64,000 nucleotides of DNA from Bradyrhizobium sp. AUGA SZCCT0176 (GCF_018130145.1 NZ_JAFCMB010000027.1:1-64000), one strand, 5' to 3'. Shown: positions 1-7,292, counted from the first letter of the stretch. The notes: generated from the letters alone by a model not told the origin. Numbers and translations: made by a program.

Positions 1-275
1 GTTCAGCTCTCGCCTACCCGACGGCTTGACACCTGCAACGGGTGCCAGGACCACACGGTTTTGCCGTACGCTTATCCACGCCGTCGTCGAGGCGTAAACC
101 AGCGTCCACCGCAACCCGTCCAACGTCCGTGACGACGGCCGACGCCCTCTGAGTGGGACGGGATGGGCATAGATGTGCCCCTGATTTGGGTCGAAGGAAA
201 GGAGAATATTTTTGATTTTCAGAAATTTATGACTTGACATCATTTCTGATAATCGCAACTGATTTGCCCGTCGGG
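1..275 (+). repeat. Long dispersed repeat, copy 1 (cut by window start)
   Basis: Base 1 onward matches base 58072 onward in the same orientation. About ten differences are visible over the first 168 bases. A looser match continues through a TTGACA motif (near 235 and 58295) to a shared GATTTGCCCGTCGGG tail near 261-275. The left half, which in copy 2 holds a large nested hairpin, lies before the window. From memory, similar sequence is scattered through Bradyrhizobium and related genomes and is often mis-called as short hypothetical proteins. I see no transposase or terminal inverted repeats. I infer a non-autonomous repeat or structured RNA element rather than a gene. Confidence 0.8.
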
Positions 276-325
276 TCGTTTTGTCGCGCCTGCTGTGCCC
301 GTCCGCGGGCATAGGCCATCCAAAT

Positions 326-350
326 GGAACCGGCGGCCATTCAGAAAGTT
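326..350 (+). promoter_or_regulatory. EcfG-like stress promoter (one mismatch)
   Basis: GGAAC at 326-330, a 16-base spacer, then AGTT at 347-350. The alphaproteobacterial general-stress sigma factor EcfG recognises GGAAC-N16/17-CGTT, so only one -10 base differs. It lies 20 bases before the start codon of the 44-aa gene at 371, a very short leader. Two perfect matches and another near match lie within the next 1.1 kb, which strengthens this call. Confidence 0.5.
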
Positions 351-370
351 TACATGGGGTGGAGGACACC

Positions 371-505
371 ATGCGCAAAGTCTTCTCACTGTTGGACGAC
401 GAACAGCGGCAGGCTCTCATTGAGGTTGTTGACCTCGGCACGGCCGTTGCTTCAGCCGGGCTGATCGTGTCGCTCCTCAACGTGTTCGTCGATCTGGTGA
501 CGTGA
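371..505 (+). CDS. Small hypothetical protein (44 aa), putative stress gene
   Basis: The product is 44 aa. The N-terminal half is charged (residues 8-19 include LDDEQRQALIEV) and the C-terminal half is hydrophobic, so it may be a short membrane-associated peptide. The ATG at 371 is chosen because GGAGG lies at 361-365, six bases upstream. A longer in-frame version from 281 has no comparable ribosome site. An EcfG-like promoter ends 20 bases upstream, suggesting induction in stationary phase or under stress. I do not recognise the family and cannot assign a function. The next gene, of similar size, starts 94 bases downstream on the same strand. Confidence 0.55.
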   Translation: MRKVFSLLDDEQRQALIEVVDLGTAVASAGLIVSLLNVFVDLVT

Positions 506-599
506 ACCGCCTGAGCCATCGGGTGGGTGGGAGTTTCTGGTTAGCCCGCTTCGAGGGCCGGAACGATTCGTGCTTTCGGTTTGAACCTGGAGGTGCGTT

Positions 600-734
600 A
601 TGAAACACGATCTGATTCATGAGGACGCTGCGAGAGAAGCGCTGCCGACCGAGAAAGAGCGGAACTACGGGATGCTGACCGCTGGGGTTATGGCCCTGGT
701 GGCTGTTGGAATGGCAATCTACTGGATTGTGTAG
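600..734 (+). CDS. Small single-pass membrane protein (44 aa), hypothetical
   Basis: An ATG at 600 is preceded by a clear GGAGG (around 590-594), and the frame closes with TAG at 732-734. The N-terminal 22 residues are charged (acidic stretch HEDAAREA). They are followed by one hydrophobic helix, roughly residues 24-43, ending in YWIV at the C terminus. The layout suggests a tail-anchored inner-membrane peptide. It is too short for most automated callers. It sits among other tiny genes with stress-type promoters, but none could be seen directly upstream of it; a GGAAC near 560 lacks a proper -10. The family is not recognised. Confidence 0.55.
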   Translation: MKHDLIHEDAAREALPTEKERNYGMLTAGVMALVAVGMAIYWIV

Positions 735-763
735 AGCCTGCCGGATTTCACAAAGCGCCGGCG

Positions 764-979
764 TCAGGAGATATCGCGCGGAAGTTTCCAATCGGGCCGC
801 GGGTCGCAGGGCTCTTCGACCCTGGCGACGTGATAACCGCTGGGAATCACCTGGCCGCCTTCCTCATCCGCAACCGGAACGTCCGTCACAAGCCCCTCTA
901 TCAGGGCTGCTCCCAGACCTCTTTCTCGGTAGGGGAAGGCACTTCCGATCTGCTTGTCGCCTTCAAATAGCGCATACAT
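764..979 (-). CDS. Conserved hypothetical protein (71 aa) with EcfG promoter
   Basis: The 71-aa product begins MYALFEGDKQIG and ends in PDWKLPRDIS. I recall near-identical small hypothetical proteins in Bradyrhizobium, so I take it as real; no biochemical role is known to me. GGAGG (CCTCC on the plus strand at 984-988) lies just before the ATG. It has no signal peptide or membrane segment, so it is probably cytosolic. A perfect EcfG promoter (1083-1107, minus strand) points at it, and a terminator-like hairpin sits in its leader (998-1027). Expression may therefore be stress-induced and possibly attenuated. Confidence 0.65.
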   Translation of the reverse strand: MYALFEGDKQIGSAFPYRERGLGAALIEGLVTDVPVADEEGGQVIPSGYHVARVEEPCDPRPDWKLPRDIS

Positions 980-990
980 CGGGCCTCCTA

Positions 991-1031
991 ACCAAAACCC
1001 CGCCAGCTACACGTGTAACTGACGGGGCTTT
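991..1031 (-). terminator. Terminator-like hairpin in the leader of the 71-aa gene
   Basis: Arms CCCCGCCAG (998-1006) and CTGACGGGG (1019-1027) pair with one mismatch, which is a G-U wobble in minus-strand RNA. The loop contains the palindrome TACACGTGTA. Minus-strand RNA continues into UUUUGG, and plus-strand RNA into CUUUUG. It lies between the minus-strand EcfG promoter and the ribosome site of the 764-979 gene. It could attenuate that gene, end a short RNA of about 80 nt, or act bidirectionally. Confidence 0.55.
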
Positions 1032-1082
1032 TGAGATGATATTTCCGGTGGATTTCTCCCTCGTTGTATCACTCGAATAATC

Positions 1083-1107
1083 AACGTGCCCGGAGAAGAA
1101 TCGTTCC
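1083..1107 (-). promoter_or_regulatory. EcfG (general stress) promoter, perfect match
   Basis: On the plus strand AACG (1083-1086), 16 bases, GTTCC (1103-1107); read on the minus strand this is GGAAC-N16-CGTT, the EcfG consensus. It drives leftward transcription towards the 71-aa gene at 979, predicting a leader of roughly 95 bases. A second perfect EcfG site faces the other way 48 bases to the right. Confidence 0.75.
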
Positions 1108-1154
1108 GATATTCCTGCCGATTCTTTTTGTGGCTGGAAGCGGACATCGAGCGG

Positions 1155-1180
1155 GGAACCAGGGCAATTGAGAGGCCGTT
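1155..1180 (+). promoter_or_regulatory. EcfG (general stress) promoter, perfect match
   Basis: GGAAC at 1155-1159, a 17-base spacer, CGTT at 1177-1180, reading rightward. The ATG of the 49-aa gene lies at 1243, giving a leader of about 55 bases. With the site at 1083-1107 it forms a divergent pair of stress promoters. Confidence 0.75.
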
Positions 1181-1242
1181 TGTTTCGGTACGCGCAAAGC
1201 GTTCATCGCACGAGTGTGCTTTGGGGGCTCCGGAGAAACGTC

Positions 1243-1392
1243 ATGATCCGTAAATTAGCTTCGGGCGAATACCGGCTCTATTCCCGCAAGATCAATCCCA
1301 AGACCGGGAAGAGACGCAATCTCGGCACCTTCAAGTCCCGCGCCGCGGCTGAAAAACATGAACGCGAAGTTCAGTATTTCAAGAGGCATTAA
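1243..1392 (+). CDS. Small basic protein (49 aa), conserved hypothetical
   Basis: The sequence reads MIRKLASGEYRLYSRK and later GKRRNLGTFKSRAAAEKHER. This resembles the small arm-type DNA-binding fold at the N terminus of phage integrases: a short beta-sheet on a Lys/Arg-rich surface followed by one helix. It stands alone, without any catalytic integrase domain. The ATG at 1243 is preferred over a frame opening at 1168 because GGAG lies at 1232-1235 and because the EcfG promoter falls inside the longer version. I recall very similar proteins in Bradyrhizobium. Nucleic-acid binding is an inference only. Confidence 0.65.
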   Translation: MIRKLASGEYRLYSRKINPKTGKRRNLGTFKSRAAAEKHEREVQYFKRH

Positions 1393-1409
1393 GCACGGAA
1401 GCATCGATA

Positions 1410-1434
1410 GGAACTCTCCAGCACCGATGGTGTT
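1410..1434 (+). promoter_or_regulatory. EcfG-like stress promoter (one mismatch)
   Basis: GGAAC at 1410-1414, a 16-base spacer and TGTT at 1431-1434, followed by a T-rich stretch. It lies 27 bases before the ATG at 1462. The single departure from GGAAC-N16-CGTT and the neighbouring perfect sites make it plausible. Confidence 0.5.
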
Positions 1435-1461
1435 TTTGCATCAACCAACGAAGGAGGGATC

Positions 1462-1764
1462 ATGCCGCGCGGCGACAAATCATCCTATACCGACAAGCAA
1501 AAGCGTCAGGCCGAGCACATCGAGGAGGGCTACGAGCAGCGCGGCGTCTCCCACGACGAAGCCGAGCGGCGGGCCTGGGCTACCGTGAACGCTGAAACCC
1601 ATGGCGGCAGAAAGAGCGGGTCCGGGCGAGGCAAGAAGGTGGACCACGCCCCGTCCCGCAAGGGCGGCAAGCTCGGTGGAAAGGCCGCCGCCAAACGCCC
1701 GGCGGCGGAACGTTCCCGGTCGGCGAAGACGGCGGCACAGACCCGTAAACGACGTGCAGCTTAA
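1462..1764 (+). CDS. Plasmid-stabilization-type basic protein
   Basis: The product is 100 aa. The N-terminal half is helical and charged (YTDKQKRQAEHIEEGYEQRG, then HDEAERRAWATVN). The C-terminal half is an Ala/Lys/Arg-rich tail (around residues 58-100) typical of nucleic-acid-binding tails. Homologues in rhizobia are usually annotated as plasmid stabilization protein, although many are chromosomal. AAGGAGGG sits just before the ATG. The zinc-cluster gene follows after 11 bases, so the two are probably co-transcribed from the EcfG-like promoter at 1410. No toxin or antitoxin partner is visible. A role in DNA protection under stress is an inference. Confidence 0.7.
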   Translation: MPRGDKSSYTDKQKRQAEHIEEGYEQRGVSHDEAERRAWATVNAETHGGRKSGSGRGKKVDHAPSRKGGKLGGKAAAKRPAAERSRSAKTAAQTRKRRAA

Positions 1765-1775
1765 GGAGGCGAGAG

Positions 1776-2009
1776 ATGGCCAGTTGCGAGACCTGCGGAA
1801 ATTCGTACGACAAGGCTTTTCAGGTCGTGATGAACGGCAAATCGCACACTTTCGATAGCTTTGAGTGCGCCATTTTTGCCCTTGCACCAACCTGCAAGCA
1901 GTGTGGAACGCGCATCGTCGGTCATGGCCTCGAAAAGGCCGGCACCTTCTACTGCTGCGACCATTGCGCTCAAAACGACGGGGTCAGCGGGTTGCGCGAC
2001 CGTCTTTGA
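1776..2009 (+). CDS. Cys-rich zinc-binding small protein (77 aa)
   Basis: Eight cysteines occur: CxxC at residues 4-7, C31, CxxC at 40-43, and CCxxC at 60-64, with histidines at 50 and 63. This looks like a compact treble-clef or zinc-ribbon protein, possibly metallothionein-like in metal capacity. GGAGG lies seven bases before the ATG. It follows the basic plasmid-stabilization-type gene closely and probably shares its transcript; a strong 14-bp hairpin at 2042-2077 ends the unit. I recall similar proteins in Bradyrhizobium annotated as hypothetical. Function unknown. Confidence 0.7.
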   Translation: MASCETCGNSYDKAFQVVMNGKSHTFDSFECAIFALAPTCKQCGTRIVGHGLEKAGTFYCCDHCAQNDGVSGLRDRL

Positions 2010-2041
2010 TACCGCGATGTCGCTGCAACGAGGATGACGGC

Positions 2042-2077
2042 ATTAAGCCCGCCGGATTCACGCCCGGCGGGCTTAAT
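2042..2077. terminator. Terminator hairpin between convergent genes
   Basis: ATTAAGCCCGCCGG (2042-2055) and its exact complement (2064-2077) form a perfect 14-bp stem with an 8-base loop. The U tract is weak on the plus strand, but the outer A/T pairs make it usable in both directions. It separates the rightward small-gene unit from the leftward gene ending at 2110. Confidence 0.7.
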
Positions 2078-2109
2078 GGTCGCATCTAAGTTTTAATGAG
2101 GTTTCCCGG

Positions 2110-2481
2110 TCAGGCCGTCTTGGCAAACATCGTGAGAACGCCGTCGGCGATGTTGATGGCCACGACTTGTGACGAAGTCAGGCCCTTGGCCTTGAGCACC
2201 GATGCCGCTTCCGGCGTCGCGTCGATGGACTTGCGAAGCGACTGAATGTCTTCCTCGCGGGTTTGAGCCACGAGTTCGTCGACCTTCGAACGTACCGCCG
2301 GCTGCAGATCCTTGACGTCGACGACCTGGATGCTCCGGATGACGGTGCTGGACTGCGAGGGCTGCTCCTCGGATTGCGAGGGGCTTCCCTGGGACTGCGA
2401 GGGGGTTCCCTGTGCCTGCACGATGGCTGGCGCGCCCAGAGAGAGGGCGGCAATGATGACGGATGCCGTAACGATGCGCAT
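2110..2481 (-). CDS. Secreted hypothetical protein
   Basis: The 123-aa product has a clear signal peptide (MRIVTASVIIAALSLGAPA, cleavage near AQA/QG around residue 24). A Gln/Ser/Pro-rich low-complexity linker follows (GTPSQSQGSPSQSEEQPSQS). The C-terminal domain of about 75 residues is helical and ends GVLTMFAKTA. The ATG at 2481 is chosen over a GTG two codons earlier because AAGGAG lies five bases before it. The linker is encoded by imperfect repeats of a Ser-Gln unit visible at 2340-2420. No enzyme motif is seen. The protein is probably periplasmic. Confidence 0.6.
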   Translation of the reverse strand: MRIVTASVIIAALSLGAPAIVQAQGTPSQSQGSPSQSEEQPSQSSTVIRSIQVVDVKDLQPAVRSKVDELVAQTREEDIQSLRKSIDATPEAASVLKAKGLTSSQVVAINIADGVLTMFAKTA

Positions 2482-2699
2482 GCTCACTCCTTTTCAGTTT
2501 GACTGAAGGGACTCCTATCCACGAAGTTTGGTTGGGGTCTGATTCCGATGTGGCCATTCAGTGAAACCAATGCGGCTGCAATGCGCGCAGCCGAGCCTGC
2601 CGGTTCCCGGTCTGATCGGCCGAAGGTTCCGATTTGCCTGTCGGGGTGGATGTAGCGCCCTGCAGCGCGCTCAGCCCACCTGACGCACGCGAGGCTGTG

Positions 2700-3179
2700 T
2701 CAATCACTCGTGCGAAGCATCTGCAACTCGGCAATGCGTTTGTCGGCGCGGCGGAGCCGCCGGCAAAGCTCGCGGTTGATGTTCTGCATCACCATCACAT
2801 AGGCGTGGATGTCGGCTTTGTAGCAGGCGTAGAGTTGCCGGGCGGTGAGTTCGTACAGCACGGTCGGGCTCTCCGCGACGACGGTGGCTGACCGGTTCTG
2901 CATTTCGATCAGCGTCATTTCGCCGAAAAAATCTCCGGGCTCGAGACCCGTCATGCGCAGGACGCGCCCGGACTCCAGCAGCTTGCTCACCACCAGCTGG
3001 CCGGAGTGAACGATGAACATCGATCGACCCGCCTCGCCTTCCGCGACGACCGTGGCGCCGGCGTCGAAGCGGCGCTCGGCCAGCATTGAGATCAAAAGAT
3101 CGAGGCTTGCGTCTGAGAGGCCACCGAAGAAAGGCGTGGCGAGCAGGAACGCTTTCAGATCTGGGGAGCTGACAGCCAT
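2700..3179 (-). CDS. Cyclic nucleotide-binding domain protein without HTH
   Basis: The 159-aa protein is a single cNMP-binding (CAP_ED) domain, roughly residues 10-130. It includes the phosphate-binding-cassette-like stretch GDFFGEMTLIEMQNRSATV, where the usual FGE motif and Arg-Ser-Ala are present. It ends in an Arg-rich helix and has no helix-turn-helix, so it is not a classical Crp/Fnr transcription factor. It could act by protein-protein contact or as a domain that pairs with another factor. It is an isolated minus-strand gene with no visible operon partner. Confidence 0.75.
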   Translation of the reverse strand: MAVSSPDLKAFLLATPFFGGLSDASLDLLISMLAERRFDAGATVVAEGEAGRSMFIVHSGQLVVSKLLESGRVLRMTGLEPGDFFGEMTLIEMQNRSATVVAESPTVLYELTARQLYACYKADIHAYVMVMQNINRELCRRLRRADKRIAELQMLRTSD

Positions 3180-3340
3180 CGGACCAATATACCCGCGCGC
3201 CCGGCGGCGGCAAGCGGGCCAGGCCCGATGGGCTGCTCAGCGAGGGCGGAGGCTGCCCGCCGGCTTGCTTCGGCGAGGCCATGATGGGCACGGCGCCGAC
3301 GCGCCTGCGCCCATCATCCGGTTCGACCGCAATGACGATT

Positions 3341-4030
3341 TCAGCTCGTCGGCATCACGTAGGCGTAGATCCGACCACGCGAGACCGGCGCTTCCCGGAC
3401 CCGGTTGCCGTTGTTGCCGGAGATCATGATCGGGTTGCCCTTGGCGTCGATGCCGGTGATCACGCCGACATGGCCGCCGCCGCGGCCCCTTGTCATCACG
3501 GCGATGGCGCCGACCTGCGGGCCGGAGACGCGCTGGCCGTAGCTGGCGAACGATTTCGCCATGTCCGAGCCGGTGCCGCGATAGCCGGAATGCTGCAGCA
3601 CCATGTTCATGAAGCGGGCGCACCACAGGCTGCCGCGCCCGGTCGGGTTGCCGCCTAGATACCGGCGCGCCTCGGCGACGACGTTGGAGGAACCAAAGTT
3701 GCTCGGCGCCATCACGCCGCCGGGCGGCGTCAGGGTCGAATTATGATCGGTAAAGGTTGCGCTGGCATCAACGTTTGCGTTGGCATCGGCAAAGCCGCCG
3801 GCCTGCATTTGCGCGACACCGCGCTCCCAGCGCGACAGGCGCGCGATCTTCCGGTGATGGTGGCGGGCGTAATGCCGTGCATGGTGACCGGCGTGGTAGC
3901 CGCGGACGTGGCGCCCTGCGCCATGGTGGGGCCGGGCTGACGCCGGCGTGGCAATGACTACGATCGAAACCGAACACAACGCCAGCGCAAGGACACGAAG
4001 CGACCGGCGAAACGCAAACAACTGAAGCAT
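3341..4030 (-). CDS. TIGR02594-type secreted CHAP-like protein
   Basis: The 229-aa protein has an N-terminal signal sequence (hydrophobic run about residues 11-28, then ASARP) and a His-rich stretch (HHGAGRHVRGYHAGHHARHY). The C-terminal domain carries NPTGRGSLWCARFMN, GHVGVITGID and NNGNRVREAPV. These are the hallmarks of TIGR02594/CHAP-like cysteine peptidase relatives: Cys in WCARF and His in GGHVGV. Such proteins act on peptidoglycan or peptide bonds in the envelope, but activity here is unproven. The ATG at 4030 is chosen because GAGG lies about eight bases upstream. The His-rich region could bind metal. Confidence 0.75.
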   Translation of the reverse strand: MLQLFAFRRSLRVLALALCSVSIVVIATPASARPHHGAGRHVRGYHAGHHARHYARHHHRKIARLSRWERGVAQMQAGGFADANANVDASATFTDHNSTLTPPGGVMAPSNFGSSNVVAEARRYLGGNPTGRGSLWCARFMNMVLQHSGYRGTGSDMAKSFASYGQRVSGPQVGAIAVMTRGRGGGHVGVITGIDAKGNPIMISGNNGNRVREAPVSRGRIYAYVMPTS

Positions 4031-4270
4031 CTTTGATCCTCTATGACACACCACAATCCCGCAACGTTCGTGGACAAACGAACGCGGCGACGGGTTTGAA
4101 TTTTTGGCTGTGGCGGGAGGAAGATTTCATGCGGCGGTGCGGAAACGATTCCGGGGTGATTCCGCGCCCATTTGATGGCCAAAAAGAAACGAGCCTGCCG
4201 CATTGCGGCCCAGAGCATTAACTGCAATTTTCGAGGCCGGAGAACGTGCCAAAACCAAGAGGAACCTTAA

Positions 4271-5137
4271 ATGCCCCATGCCGTCACCAGCGATAATGTC
4301 CGCCTGTATTTCGAAGAAGCGGGCACGGGAACGCCGATCATCTTCCTGCATGAATTCGCGGCCGACCACACCAATTGGGAGCCGCAGATGCGCTACTTCT
4401 CGCGCGGCCACCGCTGCATCGCCTATTCGGCGCGGGGCTATACGCCTTCCGACGTGCCGCCGACATCGGACGTCTACACCTACCAGCATTTCTACACCGA
4501 CGCGCTCGCGGTGCTCGATCACCTCGGGATCGCAAAGGCGCATTTCGTCGGGTTGTCGATGGGCGCCTATTCGTCGCTGCAGGTCGGCCTCAACGCCCCG
4601 GAGCGTGCGATGTCGATGACGCTGGCCGGCGTTGGCTCCGGCTCTGCAATCGAAAATCTCGAAGCCTTCCGCAAGCAATGCGTTGCCAATGCCGAGCAGT
4701 ACGAGAAAATCGGCTCGGTGGAGGTCGCCAAAGTGACGCGCGAGGCGCCGAGCCGGATTCCGTTCCTGGTCAAGGACCCGCGCGGCCACGCCGATTTCTA
4801 TGCCGCGCTGGCGCGCCATGACGCCAAAGGCTCGGCCAACACCATGCGCAGTTTTCAGGGCGGCCGCCCCTCGATCTACACCCTGACCGACGCGATCCGC
4901 AACGTGCCGACGCCGGCGCTGATCATCTGCGGCGACGAGGACGACAATTGCATCGAGCCGAGCCTGTTCCTGAAGCAGCATTTGCCGGCGGCGGGACTGA
5001 CGTTTTTCCCGAAATCGGGCCACGTGCTCAACTTGGAAGAGCCGGCGCTGTTCAACGAAATGGTCGAGCGGTTTATCGCGCTGGTGGAGGCCGGGAGGTG
5101 GCCGGTGCGGGATCCGAGGTCGATGGTGGCGGGGTAG
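4271..5137 (+). CDS. Alpha/beta-fold hydrolase
   Basis: The 288-aa protein has the complete catalytic set of the fold. The oxyanion region is FLHEFAADHTNW (about 25-36). The nucleophile elbow is GLSMGAY with Ser about residue 97. An acidic residue lies in CGDEDDNCIEP, and the late His in SGHVLNLEEP. The closest style is the aromatic-acid or epoxide-type small hydrolases (MhpC/PcaD-like), but the substrate cannot be told. GAGGAACC precedes the ATG. It stands alone, followed by a palindromic repeat and the convergent metW. Confidence 0.8.
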   Translation: MPHAVTSDNVRLYFEEAGTGTPIIFLHEFAADHTNWEPQMRYFSRGHRCIAYSARGYTPSDVPPTSDVYTYQHFYTDALAVLDHLGIAKAHFVGLSMGAYSSLQVGLNAPERAMSMTLAGVGSGSAIENLEAFRKQCVANAEQYEKIGSVEVAKVTREAPSRIPFLVKDPRGHADFYAALARHDAKGSANTMRSFQGGRPSIYTLTDAIRNVPTPALIICGDEDDNCIEPSLFLKQHLPAAGLTFFPKSGHVLNLEEPALFNEMVERFIALVEAGRWPVRDPRSMVAG

Positions 5138-5145
5138 CCTCTTTC

Positions 5146-5246
5146 CGTCATTCCGGGGCGTGCGTAGCACGAGCCCGGAATCCATTGAGCGACTAGTTGC
5201 GTGGATGAATGGATTCCGGGCTCGCTACGCGCGCCCCGGAATGACG
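5146..5246. repeat. REP-like palindromic intergenic element
   Basis: The two ends, CGTCATTCCGGGGCG at 5146 and CGCCCCGGAATGACG ending at 5246, are inverted copies. The inner arms GAGCCCGGAATCCATT and AATGGATTCCGGGCTC also pair, so the whole element folds into one long hairpin. The family is common in Bradyrhizobium intergenic spaces. Here it lies between convergent genes and may serve as a transcription barrier. A related copy lies at 49821-49920. Confidence 0.8.
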
Positions 5247-5253
5247 GCGGGCG

Positions 5254-5919
5254 TCATTTCCCCTTCTCCGCCCGGCTCAGCAAAAACACACCCTGCTCGC
5301 CGAACATGTTCCAGAACCACCACGGCAAATTCAGCCGCAACGGGCGGCCGTAGAGATCGAGGGCGACCGCGCGCTCCATCTTGACGTTGATCTGTTCGCA
5401 GAGCTGGACGAAATCCTTGATGGTGCAGAAATGGATGTTCGGCGTGTCGTACCAGGTCGCGGGCAGGTTTTCGGTGCGCGGCATGTGGCCGCCGACCAAT
5501 AGCTGCAGACGCATCCGCCAGAACCCGAAATTCGGGAACGAGACGATGGCGCGATGGCCGATCCGCAGCAGGTTTTCCAAGACCACCCTCGGCTGCCGGG
5601 TCGCCTGCAGCGTCTGCGACAGGATCACGTAGTCGAAGGCGTCGTCGGGATAATTGACGAGGTCGGTGTCGGCGTCGCCCTGCACCACCGCAAGGCCCTT
5701 GGCGACGCAGCGGTTGACGCCCTCGCGCGACAGCTCGATGCCGCGGCCGTCGATGCCGCGGCTTTCCAAAAGCTGCAGCAGTTCGCCATCGCCGCAGCCG
5801 ACGTCGAGCACTTTGGAGCCGCGCTGCACCATTTCGGCGACCAGCAAATGATCGCTGCGATAGTTCCCGGTGCGGCCGGGTGTGACGCCCGTGAGCGGCA
5901 ACGCCTGTTGGATACTCAT
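5254..5919 (-). CDS. metW: Methionine biosynthesis protein MetW
   Basis: The 221-aa SAM-dependent-methyltransferase-fold protein has motif I VLDVGCGDGELL at residues 37-48 and the family-typical QTLQATRQP and FPNFGFWRMR segments. MetW is an accessory factor for homoserine acyltransferase MetX in alpha- and other proteobacteria, acting in homoserine-to-methionine synthesis; its exact biochemical role is less settled. The start codon overlaps the metX stop (ATGA, 5916-5919), so the two are translationally coupled and share the SAM-II riboswitch upstream of metX. Confidence 0.93.
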   Translation of the reverse strand: MSIQQALPLTGVTPGRTGNYRSDHLLVAEMVQRGSKVLDVGCGDGELLQLLESRGIDGRGIELSREGVNRCVAKGLAVVQGDADTDLVNYPDDAFDYVILSQTLQATRQPRVVLENLLRIGHRAIVSFPNFGFWRMRLQLLVGGHMPRTENLPATWYDTPNIHFCTIKDFVQLCEQINVKMERAVALDLYGRPLRLNLPWWFWNMFGEQGVFLLSRAEKGK

Positions 5920-7133
5920 GACGCAGCGCCACCATTTTCGAGGCCACGCGCCTTGCCAGCGGACTCCAGGAAGGCACGGGAGATGTCGAAGAATTCGGGC
6001 ACGTCGAGCAGGAAGGCGTCGTGACCGCGATCGGTTTCGATTTCGGCGAACGACACCCGCGCGCTCGATGCGTTGAGCGCATGCACCAATGCCCGCGATT
6101 CCGAGGTCGGGAACAGCCAGTCTGACGTGAACGACACCACGCAGAACCGCGTCTGAATGCCGGAGAACGCCTTCGCCAGCACGCCGTCATGATCGGCGGC
6201 GATGTCGAAATAATCCATCGCCCGCGTCAGATAGAGATAGGAGTTGGCATCGAAGCGCTCGACGAACGACGAGCCCTGATAACGCAGATAGCTTTCGACC
6301 TGGAAATCGGCGTCGAACGAAAATGTCGGCAGATCCCGGTCCTGCATCCGCCGCCCGAACTTGCGATGCAGCGCGGCGTCCGACAAATAGGTGATATGCC
6401 CGGCCATCCGCGCCACCGCGAGGCCACGATGCGGATGCGTCCCCTGATCGACATAGCGTCCACCATGCCAATCCGGATCGGCCATTACTGCCTGCCGGCC
6501 AAGCTCGTGGAACGCGATATTCTGCGCCGAATGGCGCGTGCTGCACGCGGTCGGGAGCGCGGAGAACACGCGTTTCGGATAGGCCGCGGTCCATTGCAGC
6601 ACCTGCATGCCGCCCATCGAGCCCCCGACAACACAGAGCAGCGTGTCGATGCCGAGGCGGTCGAGCAGCATGGCCTGCGCCCGCACCATGTCCGGTATCG
6701 TGACGACCGGAAAATCCAGTCCCCACACCTTACCTGTCGCGGGGTTGGTCGAGGCCGGACCGCTCGAACCCATGCAGCCGCCGATCACGTTGGAGCAGAT
6801 GATGAAATACTTGTCAGTGTCGAGAGGACGGCCAGGACCGACCATGATTTCCCACCAGCCCGGCTTGCCGGTCAGCGGATGCACATTGGCGACATGCTGA
6901 TCAAGCGTCAGCGCATGGCAGATCATGATGGCGTTGGATCGCCCTGCATTGAGCTTGCCATAGGTCTGGTAGGCGATCTGGAAGGGCGCCAGATCGATGC
7001 CGCAATCAAGCCGCAACGGTTGATCGGCGCCGAACGCCGCCACCAGCGAACTCGGATGGTCCGCCTCGTGTGCGCGCTCCTCGGTATGCACCGAGGAGCT
7101 GGCTATCGACTGAACGTTTGTCATTTCGGCCAC
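5916..7133 (-). CDS. metX: Homoserine O-acyltransferase MetX
   Basis: The 405-aa alpha/beta hydrolase-fold enzyme acylates homoserine, using acetyl- or succinyl-CoA, in the first committed step to methionine. Visible motifs are FQIAYQTYGKLN, the nucleophile GGSMGGMQ (Ser about 172), the acid in TSDWLFP and His in RGHDAFLLD. Acetyl versus succinyl specificity cannot be read from the sequence. Two starts are possible: GTG at 7133 or ATG at 7124, with GGAGG at 7136-7140 on the opposite strand text; spacing is imperfect for both. A SAM-II aptamer and an intrinsic terminator lie in the leader, and metW is coupled downstream. Confidence 0.93.
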   Translation of the reverse strand: MAEMTNVQSIASSSVHTEERAHEADHPSSLVAAFGADQPLRLDCGIDLAPFQIAYQTYGKLNAGRSNAIMICHALTLDQHVANVHPLTGKPGWWEIMVGPGRPLDTDKYFIICSNVIGGCMGSSGPASTNPATGKVWGLDFPVVTIPDMVRAQAMLLDRLGIDTLLCVVGGSMGGMQVLQWTAAYPKRVFSALPTACSTRHSAQNIAFHELGRQAVMADPDWHGGRYVDQGTHPHRGLAVARMAGHITYLSDAALHRKFGRRMQDRDLPTFSFDADFQVESYLRYQGSSFVERFDANSYLYLTRAMDYFDIAADHDGVLAKAFSGIQTRFCVVSFTSDWLFPTSESRALVHALNASSARVSFAEIETDRGHDAFLLDVPEFFDISRAFLESAGKARGLENGGAAS

Positions 7134-7176
7134 CGACCTCCCAAAGGGAGGCCCTCCCGGACAGAAATCAGGCCAT

Positions 7177-7210
7177 AAAAAAACCCGGCCTGAACAAAGG
7201 TTCGACCGGG
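7177..7210 (-). terminator. Intrinsic terminator in the metX leader
   Basis: Read leftward, CCCGG and GAAC pair with GTTC and CCGGG, followed by seven U residues (A run at 7177-7183 on the plus strand). It lies between the SAM-II aptamer and the metX start. It can therefore act as the expression platform: premature termination when S-adenosylmethionine is bound. Confidence 0.85.
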
Positions 7211-7227
7211 ATCACTTCTGTCCCCGG

Positions 7228-7284
7228 CCTGTTTAGCGAGTTGTTTAACGTGGCTGCAAGCCGGCCGGCTCAAATGACCACGGA
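7228..7284 (-). promoter_or_regulatory. SAM-II riboswitch aptamer
   Basis: Read on the minus strand, the region has CGTGGTCATTTG, then GCCGGCCGGCTTGCAGCCACG, then GTTAAACAACTCGCTAAA. The CGTGG/CCACG helix, the conserved GCTTGCAGCCACGTTAAA core and the downstream CGCTAAA that forms the pseudoknot fit the SAM-II (metA) motif known from rhizobial homoserine acyltransferase leaders. It begins essentially at the predicted transcription start. A terminator follows at 7177-7210. Confidence 0.88.
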
Positions 7285-7292
7285 ATAGGCTA

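Noticed and set aside
4127..5185. Leftward open frame of 352 codons opposite the alpha/beta hydrolase
   Set aside because: The composition is Arg/His-rich and without motifs. The plus-strand hydrolase has a complete catalytic triad.
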